A DNA stretch of 64,000 nucleotides, taken from positions 3,633 through 67,632 of the forward strand of contig JAZQGP010000014.1 in the NCBI GenBank assembly GCA_045540015.1. The letters run 5' to 3'. Of this stretch, positions 34,599-43,507 are shown piece by piece (positions within the stretch are counted from its first letter, which is position 1; every line of letters begins with the position of its first letter). The stretch is from UMGS1387 sp045540015 (GTDB lineage Bacteria; Bacillota; Clostridia; Oscillospirales; CAG-382). Made by a program: the position numbers and the translations under genes. Below the pieces are notes generated by a model. The model made no database searches and was not told the origin of the DNA. It saw nothing but the letters and a program-made list of their open reading frames with translations.

Positions 34599-35720
34599 AT
34601 GAAAGTTAAAGCAATTGTTTGTGCACTGCTTGCGACAACGGTTATTTTCGGTGCAGGCTGTAAAAAGAAAAACGAGGATTTTAACGATGAAACCGTAAAG
34701 GTTATAGACGATGCCGAGACTGAGAAGGATGCGGAGCCTGAGGCTGAGGATGAGAATAACGAGGAGAACGCCGATCTTCCCGAAAAGCCCGAGTTTGTAA
34801 ATCCCCTTACAGGTGAAGAAACAACGCAGGAGCTTGTCGGCAACAGACCTGTTGCAATTATGATAAACAACATACATCTTGCAATGCCTCAGATGGCAAT
34901 TTCAAAGGCAGACATTGTTTATGAGGTTCTTGAAGAAGGCGGAATTACCCGTCTTATGGCACTTTATCAGGATTATGAAAGCTTACCTGAGACAGGCTCA
35001 ATACGTTCGGCGAGAGACTATTATATTGATTTGTCCGATGCACATGATGCAATTTATGTTCATTGCGGCGGAAGCACCTATGCAACAGCAACACTTGCAC
35101 AGAGAAAAACCGAAAACATAGACGGTATGTACCTTGGCAACTTCTACAGAAGTGCAGAACGCCGAAAGACTATGGCAAGCGAACATACACTTATGATTAC
35201 GGGCGAAGGTCTTGCAAAAAACATTGCCCAGAAGGGTTATCGCACCGAAAGCTCTGCACAGCAGCCGCTGGCGTTTTATGATGTTGAAACCGAATTTGAG
35301 GGAAGAAGTGCAAAGAGCATAAGAGTTCCTTTTTCGCTTGCACTTGATAACGACCCGTATGCACTTTCTACTTTTGAATATGATGAAGCAACAGGAAAAT
35401 ACCTGAAGAGCCAGTATGATAAAGCTCATATAGATGGTGGAACAGGCGAGCAGCTTGCTTTTGAAAACGTTATAACCCTTGAATGTAAGCAGTATCAGAT
35501 AAGAGGCGATGCACTCGGATGTATCGCAGTTGACTTTTTCGGAAGCGGCGAGGGAAAATACGCTTCAAACGGAGTTATGAAGAACATTGTATGGAAAAAG
35601 CAGTCCAGAACAAGTTCTTATACACTTTATGAAGAAGACGGCACAACTCCTCTTCTTATCAACCCGGGAAAATCCTATATTGCAGTTGTTCCTTCGGGCA
35701 CAACCGTAAGTGCAGAATAA
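34599..35720 (+). CDS. DUF3048-family lipoprotein (YerB-like)
   Basis: A 373-residue predicted lipoprotein; lipobox GAGC with Cys21, then an acidic low-complexity spacer (about 25-65). The DUF3048 domain follows (about 70-365), with NRPVAIMINN, VYEVLEEGGITRLMALYQD and GSIRSARDYY as recognisable family motifs. YerB of Bacillus is a putative surface lipoprotein of unknown function. AAAGGATGG precedes the ATG, 27 nt after soj. Confidence 0.88.
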   Translation: MKVKAIVCALLATTVIFGAGCKKKNEDFNDETVKVIDDAETEKDAEPEAEDENNEENADLPEKPEFVNPLTGEETTQELVGNRPVAIMINNIHLAMPQMAISKADIVYEVLEEGGITRLMALYQDYESLPETGSIRSARDYYIDLSDAHDAIYVHCGGSTYATATLAQRKTENIDGMYLGNFYRSAERRKTMASEHTLMITGEGLAKNIAQKGYRTESSAQQPLAFYDVETEFEGRSAKSIRVPFSLALDNDPYALSTFEYDEATGKYLKSQYDKAHIDGGTGEQLAFENVITLECKQYQIRGDALGCIAVDFFGSGEGKYASNGVMKNIVWKKQSRTSSYTLYEEDGTTPLLINPGKSYIAVVPSGTTVSAE

Positions 35721-35757
35721 CTTAACGCAAATCCACTTTTTTACAGAGGTCTTTAAA

Positions 35758-37464
35758 ATGAATGAAAAAATAATTATTGCAGAAAAGCTCAAAAGTGCAA
35801 TTCCCGACCAGAGTGTTGAGGAAATCGCAGGAATGCTTGAATATCCTGCCGACAAAAAAATGGGTGACCTTGCTCTGCCTTGCTTTAAGCTATCGAGAGT
35901 TCTTCGTAAAGCGCCGCCGATGATTGCGGATTCCTTTAAGGAAATGCTTTGTGCGGACAGTGAAATAACAGGTCTTTTTGAAAAAATCGAGAGCGTAAAC
36001 GGATACCTCAATTTCTTTATAGGAAAAGGCTCTCTTGCATCTGAGCTTTGTGCGATTGCCGAAAATGAAAACTACGGTTCCTCCGAGGTTGGAAAGGGAA
36101 AGACAATTGTTATAGACTATTCGTCTCCAAATGTTGCAAAGCCTTTCCATATCGGACACCTTCGCTCAACCGTTATCGGTCAGTCGATTAAGAATCTCCA
36201 CAAGTTCTGCGGATATGAATGCGTAGGCGTAAACCATCTCGGTGACTGGGGCACTCAGTTTGGAAAGCTTATTGTTGCCTATAAAAAATGGGGCAGCAAG
36301 GAAAAAATCGAGGAGGGCGGAATTGACGCTCTTACCGAAATTTATGTAAAATTCCACAAGGAAGCTGAAGAAAACCCTGCACTTGAAGACGAAGCAAGAG
36401 CAGCGTTTACTGCCATGGAAAACGGCGACGAAGAATGTCTTGCTCTGTGGAAATGGTTTATTGAGATTTCAATTAATGAATATAAGAAAACCTATAGTCT
36501 TATTGGCGCAGATTTTGAATCCTGGAACGGCGAAAGCTTTTATTTTGATAAAACAGACCGCGTAGTTAATGAACTTAGAGACAAAAAGCTTCTGACAGTT
36601 GACGAGGGTGCAGAAATCGTAAAGCTTGACGAATACGATATGCCTCCCTGCCTTATACTCAAGTCTGACGGCTCGACAATATATGCAACCCGCGATATTG
36701 CGGCTGCCATATACCGTAAGGAAACATACGACTTTGACAAGTGTATTTATGTAACGAGTGCAGGACAGAGCCTTCATTTTGCACAGTTTTTCAAGGTTAT
36801 TGGCATGATGGGCTATGATTGGGCAAAGGATTTGGTTCATGTTCCGTTTGGTACGGTAAGCATTGAGGGTGCAAAGCTTGCAACAAGAACAGGTAACGTT
36901 GTTTTGCTTGAAGACATCTTCAGAATTGCAACCGAAAAGACGCTTGAGATTATAAATCAGAAAAACCCTGATCTTGCAGACAAAGAAGAAGTTGCAAGTG
37001 CTGTGGGTGTGGGTGCTGTTGTGTTCCACGACCTTTCAAACAACCGCATAAAGGACGTAAACTTCATGTGGGACGAGGTTTTGAACTTCGACGGAAACAC
37101 AGGTCCTTATGTTCAGTACACATATGCACGCTGCTTTGGTATTCTCGAAAAGGCGGCGGCTGAGGGTATAGACGGCAATGGCGAGCTTTGTCTTACGGAT
37201 GACACAGAGTCTGCTCTTATAAAAACACTTAAAGCATTTCCCGAAAAGGTAGAGCAAGCAAGGAGTGATCTTGAGCCGTCTGTCATTGCAAGATACCTGC
37301 TTGACGTGTGTGCGGACTTCAACCGCTTCTATCACGACTGTCCCGTACTTCGTGCCGAGGACGAAAAGGTAAAGAACACACGTGTCGCTCTTGTCAAGGC
37401 AACAAGTATAGTTTTAAATAATGGTTTGAAGCTTATTGGTCTTAAGAGACCCAAGAATATTTAG
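35758..37464 (+). CDS. argS: Arginyl-tRNA synthetase
   Basis: Class I synthetase charging tRNA(Arg). The start at 35758 has AGAGG 8 nt upstream; the frame is open 16 codons further but without a ribosome binding site. 568 residues. N-terminal tRNA-binding domain, SSPNVAKPFHIGHLRST with the HIGH motif, and KLATRTGNV in the place of KMSKS, as in many ArgRS. C-terminal DALR anticodon-binding domain (about 460-568). Confidence 0.95.
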   Translation: MNEKIIIAEKLKSAIPDQSVEEIAGMLEYPADKKMGDLALPCFKLSRVLRKAPPMIADSFKEMLCADSEITGLFEKIESVNGYLNFFIGKGSLASELCAIAENENYGSSEVGKGKTIVIDYSSPNVAKPFHIGHLRSTVIGQSIKNLHKFCGYECVGVNHLGDWGTQFGKLIVAYKKWGSKEKIEEGGIDALTEIYVKFHKEAEENPALEDEARAAFTAMENGDEECLALWKWFIEISINEYKKTYSLIGADFESWNGESFYFDKTDRVVNELRDKKLLTVDEGAEIVKLDEYDMPPCLILKSDGSTIYATRDIAAAIYRKETYDFDKCIYVTSAGQSLHFAQFFKVIGMMGYDWAKDLVHVPFGTVSIEGAKLATRTGNVVLLEDIFRIATEKTLEIINQKNPDLADKEEVASAVGVGAVVFHDLSNNRIKDVNFMWDEVLNFDGNTGPYVQYTYARCFGILEKAAAEGIDGNGELCLTDDTESALIKTLKAFPEKVEQARSDLEPSVIARYLLDVCADFNRFYHDCPVLRAEDEKVKNTRVALVKATSIVLNNGLKLIGLKRPKNI

Positions 37465-37501
37465 TTTATAAATTTATTTTCAAATACAAGGAGAAATAAT
37501 C

Positions 37502-38233
37502 ATGTCCGGACATTCCAAATGGAAAAACATTATGCACAAGAAGGAAAAAACCGACCTTCAGCGTGCAAAGGTATTTACAAAAATCGGTAAGGAAATAGCA
37601 ATGGCAGTACGCGACGGCGGTCCCGACCCCGTTTCCAACACAAAGCTTCGTGACCTTATTGCAAAGGCTAAGGCTAACAATGTGCCTAACGACAATATTG
37701 AGCGTACCATCAAAAAAGCATCCGGTGCGGACGGCTCCGTTAACTACGAGGTTATCGTATACGAAGGTTACGGACCGAGCGGCGTTGCGGTTATTGTTGA
37801 AACAACCACCGACAACAGAAACAGAACGGGTGCAGACATGAGGCATTATTTTGACAAATTTGGCGGAAATCTCGGTCAGACAGGCTGTGTATCATACATG
37901 TTCTCCGACAAGGGTGTTATTGCCATTGACGGAGAGGGTATTGACGAAGAAAAGCTCATGGAGGATGCTCTTGAAGCGGGTGCCGACGACATTTCCGGAG
38001 AAGACGGAATTTTTGAGGTTACAACAGACCCGTCTGAATTCTCGGCTGTCACCGAAGCGCTCACCGAAAAGGGCTACAAGTTTATTTCGGCAGAGCAGTC
38101 CAAAGTTCCTGCAAACTATGTAACTCTTACTGACGAGGATGCCATCAAAAACATGACAAAGCTTCTTGATATGTTTGACGAAAATGACGACGTTACCAAC
38201 GTCTGGCACAACTGCGACAACGACGATTTTTAA
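37502..38233 (+). CDS. YebC/TACO1-family protein
   Basis: 243 residues, full length, opening MSGHSKWKNIMHKKEKTD. The YebC/TACO1 family includes transcriptional regulators and, in recent work, ribosome-associated factors that relieve stalling; which applies here cannot be read from sequence. The last residues are an acidic tail (NDDVTNVWHNCDNDDF). AAGGAGAAATAATC precedes the ATG. The stop is followed immediately by dispersed repeats. Confidence 0.93.
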   Translation: MSGHSKWKNIMHKKEKTDLQRAKVFTKIGKEIAMAVRDGGPDPVSNTKLRDLIAKAKANNVPNDNIERTIKKASGADGSVNYEVIVYEGYGPSGVAVIVETTTDNRNRTGADMRHYFDKFGGNLGQTGCVSYMFSDKGVIAIDGEGIDEEKLMEDALEAGADDISGEDGIFEVTTDPSEFSAVTEALTEKGYKFISAEQSKVPANYVTLTDEDAIKNMTKLLDMFDENDDVTNVWHNCDNDDF

Positions 38234-38444
38234 AAAAAGCTTAGCAAAAATTTTTGATTGGTGAAATTGAAGTTTGAACAACTTCAATTTCACAATACTT
38301 CCTCAAGAAGCCAAACATTAATTTTTAACAACTTCAATTTCACAATACTTCCTCAAGAAGCCAAACATTAATTTTTAACAACTTCAATTTCACAATACTT
38401 CCTCAAGAAGCTAAACATTGATTTTTAACAACATCAATTTCACA
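38234..38444. repeat. Palindromic element followed by a 50-bp tandem repeat
   Basis: A copy of the GTGAAATTGAAGTTTGAACA palindrome (about 38261-38293) leads into three near-identical 50-bp units (38277-38326, 38327-38376, 38377-38426) plus a partial fourth. Each unit contains AACAACTTCAATTTCAC and CTTCCTCAAGAAG. The units are half a palindrome plus a short hairpin, so amplification arose from within the element. 38445-38560 holds a degenerate GAAAACGAGGTTGTT hairpin module and nothing else recognisable. Confidence 0.85.
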
Positions 38445-38569
38445 AAAACGTTTTATTCGTGCAGAAGCCGAAAACGAGGTTGTTAAAAGGTGGTTTTCAG
38501 CAAGGAACATACGCAATGTGCATTTCCAACTCCTAATTTCTAATTCCTAATTTCATCAAAGGTGACATC

Positions 38570-39250
38570 ATGGCAAACACAAAAGACAACCCACACAAAC
38601 ACCACCGTGAACGGCTTCGCAGCCGATATGTTGAGAACGGAATATCAAGCCTTCAGGAGCATGAAATTCTGGAGATGCTGCTGTTCTATTCAATTCCTGT
38701 TGTTAACACAAATCCGCTTGCACATGAGCTGCTTTCAAAGTTTGGCTCGCTGAAAAATGTGCTTGAAGCATCGTCTGAGGAATTGTCTCAGATTTCGGGA
38801 CTTGGAGAAAAAAGCGCAATTTTCCTTGGTTTTTTAAGAGATGTTTATTCCCGTATTTCCGCTAAACCCATAGATAAGAAAGCAGTTATGACATATGAGA
38901 GTATGGGTGACTTGTTTGTTGAGCGGTTAAAGGACTGCAAGACGGAAAACATAGAAATTCTACTGCTTGATGCAAAGGACAGAATAATTTCTGTTGAGAA
39001 AATTGCCGAAGGCTCTTTCGATTCTGCAGAACTGGATATGAGAAAGATTGCGCAGCTTGCACTGATAAGAAATGCGGCAAGAATTGCCGTTGCGCATAAT
39101 CATCCTAACGGCAACAAGAATTTATCGATTTCTGACAAGGCAGCGGCAACAATGCTTACAACCTTCCTCAATCAAATCGGCGTGGAATTTGCGGAGCTTT
39201 ACGTTGTTGCAAACGGAGAATACATAGGATTGCGGAATTTGATAAAATGA
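38570..39250 (+). CDS. radC: RadC family JAB-domain protein
   Basis: 226 residues. N-terminal helix-hairpin-helix region (about 25-90; ISGLGEKSAIFL) and C-terminal JAB/MPN domain with the metal motif HNHPNGNKNLSISD. Named for DNA repair, though the exact activity of RadC proteins is unclear. AAAGGTG ribosome binding site. Terminator follows. Confidence 0.92.
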   Translation: MANTKDNPHKHHRERLRSRYVENGISSLQEHEILEMLLFYSIPVVNTNPLAHELLSKFGSLKNVLEASSEELSQISGLGEKSAIFLGFLRDVYSRISAKPIDKKAVMTYESMGDLFVERLKDCKTENIEILLLDAKDRIISVEKIAEGSFDSAELDMRKIAQLALIRNAARIAVAHNHPNGNKNLSISDKAAATMLTTFLNQIGVEFAELYVVANGEYIGLRNLIK

Positions 39251-39262
39251 AATTACAAAGCA

Positions 39263-39294
39263 AGGCGTGTGTCTTTTCGGACACACGCCTTTTA
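39263..39294 (+). terminator. Terminator between radC and the GH95 gene
   Basis: AGGCGTGTGTC-TTTTCG-GACACACGCCT perfect 11-bp stem followed by TTTT. It sits between convergent genes and could serve both. Confidence 0.88.
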
Positions 39295-39309
39295 ATATGC
39301 AGTTGAGTT

Positions 39310-41541
39310 TTACTGTGCGGAATATTCTTTAAAATCCTTGACCTTTCCGTTTTCCCAGGTAATGTCAATGATTTTTCCGCCTCTTACACGCATACCCTTG
39401 ATACTTCCATTCTTCCACTCATCGGGAAGTGCAGGAAGCAGAACAAGCTTACCGTTTCTTACGTCTGCAAGCATTTCAAGAACGCCGCTTACAAAACCGA
39501 AGTTTCCGTCAATCTGGAACGGCGGATGAGCGTCAAGCAGGCTGATAAATGTGCCGCCGCCTTTAGAGTAAGTTGTTGCAAGCGCATCGTATACAGGACG
39601 AAGCTGCATATCCATAAGAGTTTTTGCGTGGTTTCCGTCATCAAGTCTTGCCCAGACATTTATTTTCCAGCCAAGACTCCAGCCCGTTCCGTCATCACCG
39701 CGAACCTCGAGTGTTTTAAGACAAGCGTCTACAAGCTCGGGGGTTTTTTCTTTTGTGATAAGATGAGCGGGATGAAGCGGATATATGTGAGAGAGATGAC
39801 GGTGCTGAGGGGCGCTTTCGGTTACATCCTCCGTCCACTCAAGAAGTCTGCCGTCCTTGCCTATACGCATCGGGTCCATAGACTCAATTGCTTCTTCGAG
39901 AGCCTTCTTGAAATCATAGTCGCAAATGCCGAGATCTTCTATTGAGGTAAGGCAGTTCTTGAATAAATCGTATGCGATACAGTCGGACATGGTTGTGTAC
40001 TTTGCAACACCAGAGCCCTGTCCGTCTGCCTGTGTGAACATGTTTTCCGGTGAGGTTGCGGGACATATGGATTTGTGTCCGTCACCTCTTTCGCAGAGAA
40101 TATCAAGATAATAGCGAGCAGCTTCTTTGATTATCGGATAGCAGGTGTCGCGAAGGAAATCCTTATCAAGCGTATATTCGTAGTAGTCAAAAAGGTTTCT
40201 GCACAGCCAGCCCGAGCCGCCGTTCCAGAATCCCCATACGGGATTTGCAGGCATAGGACCTGCGTTGCCCCAAAGGTCTGTGTTGTGGTGAAGCACAAAG
40301 CCGTTTGCGCGGTAGTAGTGCTTTGCGATTTCGATTCCTGTTTTGCTTACCTTTTTGCAAAGATCTATCATGGGTACAAAGCATTCCTGGAGATTGATTC
40401 CGAGAGTTGGCCAGTAGTTCATTTCTGTGTTTATGTTTACTGTATAGTCTGAGCGCCAGGGAGGAGTCATTAAGTTGTTCCATATACCTTGGAGATTCAT
40501 TGCCTGAGAGCCTTCACGGGAGCCGGCAATTGTAAGATATCTTCCGAAGTCGAACATGAGCGTGTAAAGGCTGATATCGGAATGGTCTTCAGCGTGCTTT
40601 CCAAGACGCTCGTCTGTCGGCATGTCTTCTCTGCCGCTTGTTCCGAGGTCGAGTTTTACTCTGTTGTAAAGCGTTGTGTAATCGGAAATATGCTCACTCT
40701 TTACCTTTTCATACCCGTCTGAGAGAACTTTGTTGATTGTGTTTTCTGCTACATTTATGTATTCTCTGCCGTCTATGGAGGGAAGCTTGTTGTAGCCGTT
40801 GAAGTTTGAGAACACGGAGAAAACAATAACTGCGCTGTCTGCGTTCTTTATGGCTATTCCGTCCTTTGAGCTTTCTACTGTTCCGCCCTCAGCTTTTATT
40901 CTAAAACCTCCGCGGAATGAAATGCCCTGCTTTTCGGGTTCTTCTGGATAGCTGTAGGTGTTGTCTGCTACATTTATGTAATCGGGACAGATACCATCAA
41001 AATACAAGTATCCGTCTTTTTCGCCCGTTTGTCCTTTCATGGGTGTTGAAATATTTGCTTTAAAGCTTATTTTGCCGGGTTTGTCGGCAGTCAGCTTTAT
41101 AACAAGGGCGTCTGCAGGGTTTGAGCAGAAATACTCACGTGTAAATCTTGTACCGTTCTGCGTGTAAGCTACTGTAACAACGGCATTGTCAAGGTCTAAA
41201 GTTCTGCCGTAGTCGGAAAACTCTTCACTTCCTTCAAACTCAATATCCATGTCTCCGAACAGAAGATAGTGTGCTACGGGTTCGTCAAGAAAGTTCTGAG
41301 CAAGATGCATATGTGCATCGTGGTAATTTCCCTCAAAAACGAGTTTTTTAGCATCGCAGTAAGCCTCGTATGCACCCTCTTTAAGAGAAACTCTCGGATG
41401 ACCGGACCATAGAGTGTCGTCGTTTATTGTAATCTTTTCGTTTTTCACGCCGCCGCACACCATGGCGCCGAGTCTACCGTTACCGATGGGCTGGCCTTCT
41501 ATCCAGTATTCGGCAGGCTTTGTGTAATAAGTTTTAGACAT
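39310..41541 (-). CDS. Glycoside hydrolase family 95 (alpha-L-fucosidase/galactosidase)
   Basis: 743 residues, the family's usual size. No signal peptide, so it is cytoplasmic and probably acts on imported oligosaccharides. Opens with the GH95 motif PIGNGRLGAMVCGG...INDDTLWSG. The (alpha/alpha)6 catalytic region carries HHNTDLWGNAGP (catalytic asparagine), CPATSPENMF (general acid Glu) and QIDGNFG (Asp). Released fucose could feed the propanediol microcompartment locus 8 kb away, although fucose isomerase and kinase genes are not in the window. AAGGAGAT precedes the ATG. Confidence 0.92.
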   Translation of the reverse strand: MSKTYYTKPAEYWIEGQPIGNGRLGAMVCGGVKNEKITINDDTLWSGHPRVSLKEGAYEAYCDAKKLVFEGNYHDAHMHLAQNFLDEPVAHYLLFGDMDIEFEGSEEFSDYGRTLDLDNAVVTVAYTQNGTRFTREYFCSNPADALVIKLTADKPGKISFKANISTPMKGQTGEKDGYLYFDGICPDYINVADNTYSYPEEPEKQGISFRGGFRIKAEGGTVESSKDGIAIKNADSAVIVFSVFSNFNGYNKLPSIDGREYINVAENTINKVLSDGYEKVKSEHISDYTTLYNRVKLDLGTSGREDMPTDERLGKHAEDHSDISLYTLMFDFGRYLTIAGSREGSQAMNLQGIWNNLMTPPWRSDYTVNINTEMNYWPTLGINLQECFVPMIDLCKKVSKTGIEIAKHYYRANGFVLHHNTDLWGNAGPMPANPVWGFWNGGSGWLCRNLFDYYEYTLDKDFLRDTCYPIIKEAARYYLDILCERGDGHKSICPATSPENMFTQADGQGSGVAKYTTMSDCIAYDLFKNCLTSIEDLGICDYDFKKALEEAIESMDPMRIGKDGRLLEWTEDVTESAPQHRHLSHIYPLHPAHLITKEKTPELVDACLKTLEVRGDDGTGWSLGWKINVWARLDDGNHAKTLMDMQLRPVYDALATTYSKGGGTFISLLDAHPPFQIDGNFGFVSGVLEMLADVRNGKLVLLPALPDEWKNGSIKGMRVRGGKIIDITWENGKVKDFKEYSAQ

Positions 41542-41567
41542 GGCTGATATCTCCTTGAATAAAAAAT

Positions 41568-41600
41568 AGAGGTAGTTTACATATATTGTAAACTACCTCT
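41568..41600. promoter_or_regulatory. Operator-like palindrome at the GH95 promoter
   Basis: AGAGGTAGTTTACA-TATAT-TGTAAACTACCTCT, perfect 14-bp arms, overlapping the -10 and the likely start point of transcription. It may be a repressor operator, possibly of LacI/GntR type, or an mRNA hairpin. Confidence 0.7.
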
Positions 41601-41613
41601 GCCATTCTGTCAA
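41585..41613 (-). promoter_or_regulatory. Promoter of the GH95 gene
   Basis: Minus strand TTGACA (41613-41608), 17-nt spacer, TACAAT (41590-41585). Confidence 0.8.
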
Positions 41614-41687
41614 TGTAAAAAAGCGCACAAAAAAATGTAAAATTCAGCACATATTTCGATTATTTACTGCTTTTTATATTATAAAAC

Positions 41688-43475
41688 TTATTCTTCTGCT
41701 TTTTTTGTGTGTTCAATACCAAGCTCCGAAAGTGTTTTTGCATCAACGGGAGCAGGACACATTGTCATAAGCTCAGACGCATTCTGAACCTTCGGGAACG
41801 CGATAACGTCTCTGAGGCTCTCAGCTCCGAGAAGCTGCATTACAAGTCTGTCAAGACCAATTCCCATACCACCGTGAGGAGGAGCGCCGTACTTGAATGC
41901 GGTTGTAAGGAAGCCGAACTTTTCCTGGATTTCTTCATCGGAAAGACCGAGAAGTGTAAATATTCTGTTCTGAAGCTCAGGATTTGTAATTCTTATTGAG
42001 CCGCTTGAAAGCTCAATGCCGTTGAGTACAAGGTCGTATGCCTTTGCACGAACTTTACCCTTGTCTGTTTCAAGATATTCAAGGCACTCGTCAAGAGGAG
42101 AAGTAAAGGGATGGTGCATTGCAAGCCATTCACCGCTTTCCTCATCGTATTCAAAGAACGGGAACTCGGTAATCCAGAGGAGATTGTAGCCCTTCTTTTC
42201 AACGCCGAGCTTGTTTGAAACCTCGGTTCTGAGAGAGCCGAGCTGGGATAGAATTTTGTTGTTGTTGGTGTCTGCGATTATGAGAACAACGTCGCCCTCT
42301 TTAGCACCTGCTTTCTGAGCAATTGCGTTCATTTCATCCTCTGTCATGAACTTTGCAAAGGAGGATGCTATTCCTTCGGGAGTGTATCTTATCCATGCAA
42401 GACCCTTGCCGCCGATACCCTTGACATATTCGGTAAGCTTGTCAACTTCTTTTCTTGTAAGAACCGAAACAGCATTATCTGCCTTGATTGCTCTTACAGA
42501 GCCGCCGCCTGAGATTGCACCCGTGAATACGCCGAAGCCGCAGTCCTTTACAACGTCGGAAAGGTCGAAGATTTCCATGCCGTAACGTGTGTCGGGTTTA
42601 TCCGATCCGTATCTTTCCATTGCTTCCTTGTAGGTAAGTCTCGGAAGCGGAAGCGGAAGGTCAATGTCGAGAACCTCTTTGAAAATTCTCTTCATGAAGC
42701 CCTCGCCTATGCTGAGCACGTCTTCCATTTCAACAAAGCTCATTTCAAGGTCAATCTGTGTAAATTCAGGCTGACGGTCAGCTCTCAGGTCTTCATCTCT
42801 GAAGCAGCGTGCTATCTGCATGTATCTGTCAAAGCCTGCAACCATACAAAGCTGCTTGTAGAGCTGAGGCGACTGAGGAAGAGCGTAGAACGAGCCCTTG
42901 TGGACACGGCTTGGAACGAGATAGTCGCGTGCACCCTCGGGAGTGCTTCTTATAAGCATAGGGGTTTCGATTTCAATAAAGCCGTTTTCATCAAAGTAGT
43001 CACGTGTGATTTTTGTTATTTTGTGACGTATAAGAATGTTGTTTAAGATGTCGGGACGACGAAGGTCGAGGTAACGGTGCTTTAAGCGAAGCTCCTCGTT
43101 TGACTTGCAGTTTTCCACTATTTCAAAGGGAGGAGTCTGACTTTCCCCGAGAATTTTTATTTCTTCTACATACACCTCAACATGACCTGTTGGGATGGTT
43201 TCGTTTTTGCTGGATCTTTCGCGAACAACACCGCTTGCGGCAATAACATATTCGCTTCTTGCACTTCTTGCTTTTTCCATTACCGCCTTGTCGGTATTTT
43301 CGTCAAAGGCAAGCTGAAGAATGCCTGTTCTGTCGCGAAGGTCTATAAAGCACAGAGCTCCGAGGTCACGGGTTTTCTGAACCCAGCCCATAACGGTGAC
43401 ATTTTTGCCTATATGTCCGTCTCTTACTTCTCCACAGTAGTCTGTTCTTTTTGTATTACCTAAGAATTCTGCCAT
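41688..43475 (-). CDS. aspS: Aspartyl-tRNA synthetase
   Basis: Class II synthetase. 595 residues, the bacterial type: OB-fold anticodon domain (about 1-105), motif 2 FRDEDLRADRQPEFTQIDLE, a GAD insertion (about 290-410) and motif 3 GGMGIGLDRLVMQLLG. Whether it is discriminating or also charges tRNA(Asn) cannot be told by eye. 32 nt downstream of hisS; the hisS-aspS pair is common in Firmicutes. Confidence 0.95.
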   Translation of the reverse strand: MAEFLGNTKRTDYCGEVRDGHIGKNVTVMGWVQKTRDLGALCFIDLRDRTGILQLAFDENTDKAVMEKARSARSEYVIAASGVVRERSSKNETIPTGHVEVYVEEIKILGESQTPPFEIVENCKSNEELRLKHRYLDLRRPDILNNILIRHKITKITRDYFDENGFIEIETPMLIRSTPEGARDYLVPSRVHKGSFYALPQSPQLYKQLCMVAGFDRYMQIARCFRDEDLRADRQPEFTQIDLEMSFVEMEDVLSIGEGFMKRIFKEVLDIDLPLPLPRLTYKEAMERYGSDKPDTRYGMEIFDLSDVVKDCGFGVFTGAISGGGSVRAIKADNAVSVLTRKEVDKLTEYVKGIGGKGLAWIRYTPEGIASSFAKFMTEDEMNAIAQKAGAKEGDVVLIIADTNNNKILSQLGSLRTEVSNKLGVEKKGYNLLWITEFPFFEYDEESGEWLAMHHPFTSPLDECLEYLETDKGKVRAKAYDLVLNGIELSSGSIRITNPELQNRIFTLLGLSDEEIQEKFGFLTTAFKYGAPPHGGMGIGLDRLVMQLLGAESLRDVIAFPKVQNASELMTMCPAPVDAKTLSELGIEHTKKAEE

Positions 43476-43507
43476 TTTGCATACTTCCTTTCTGTATTAT
43501 CGTCAAA

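Noticed and set aside
38277..38444. Regular repeats that might be a CRISPR array
   Set aside because: The 50-bp units are contiguous and nearly identical throughout, with no variable spacers and no cas genes.
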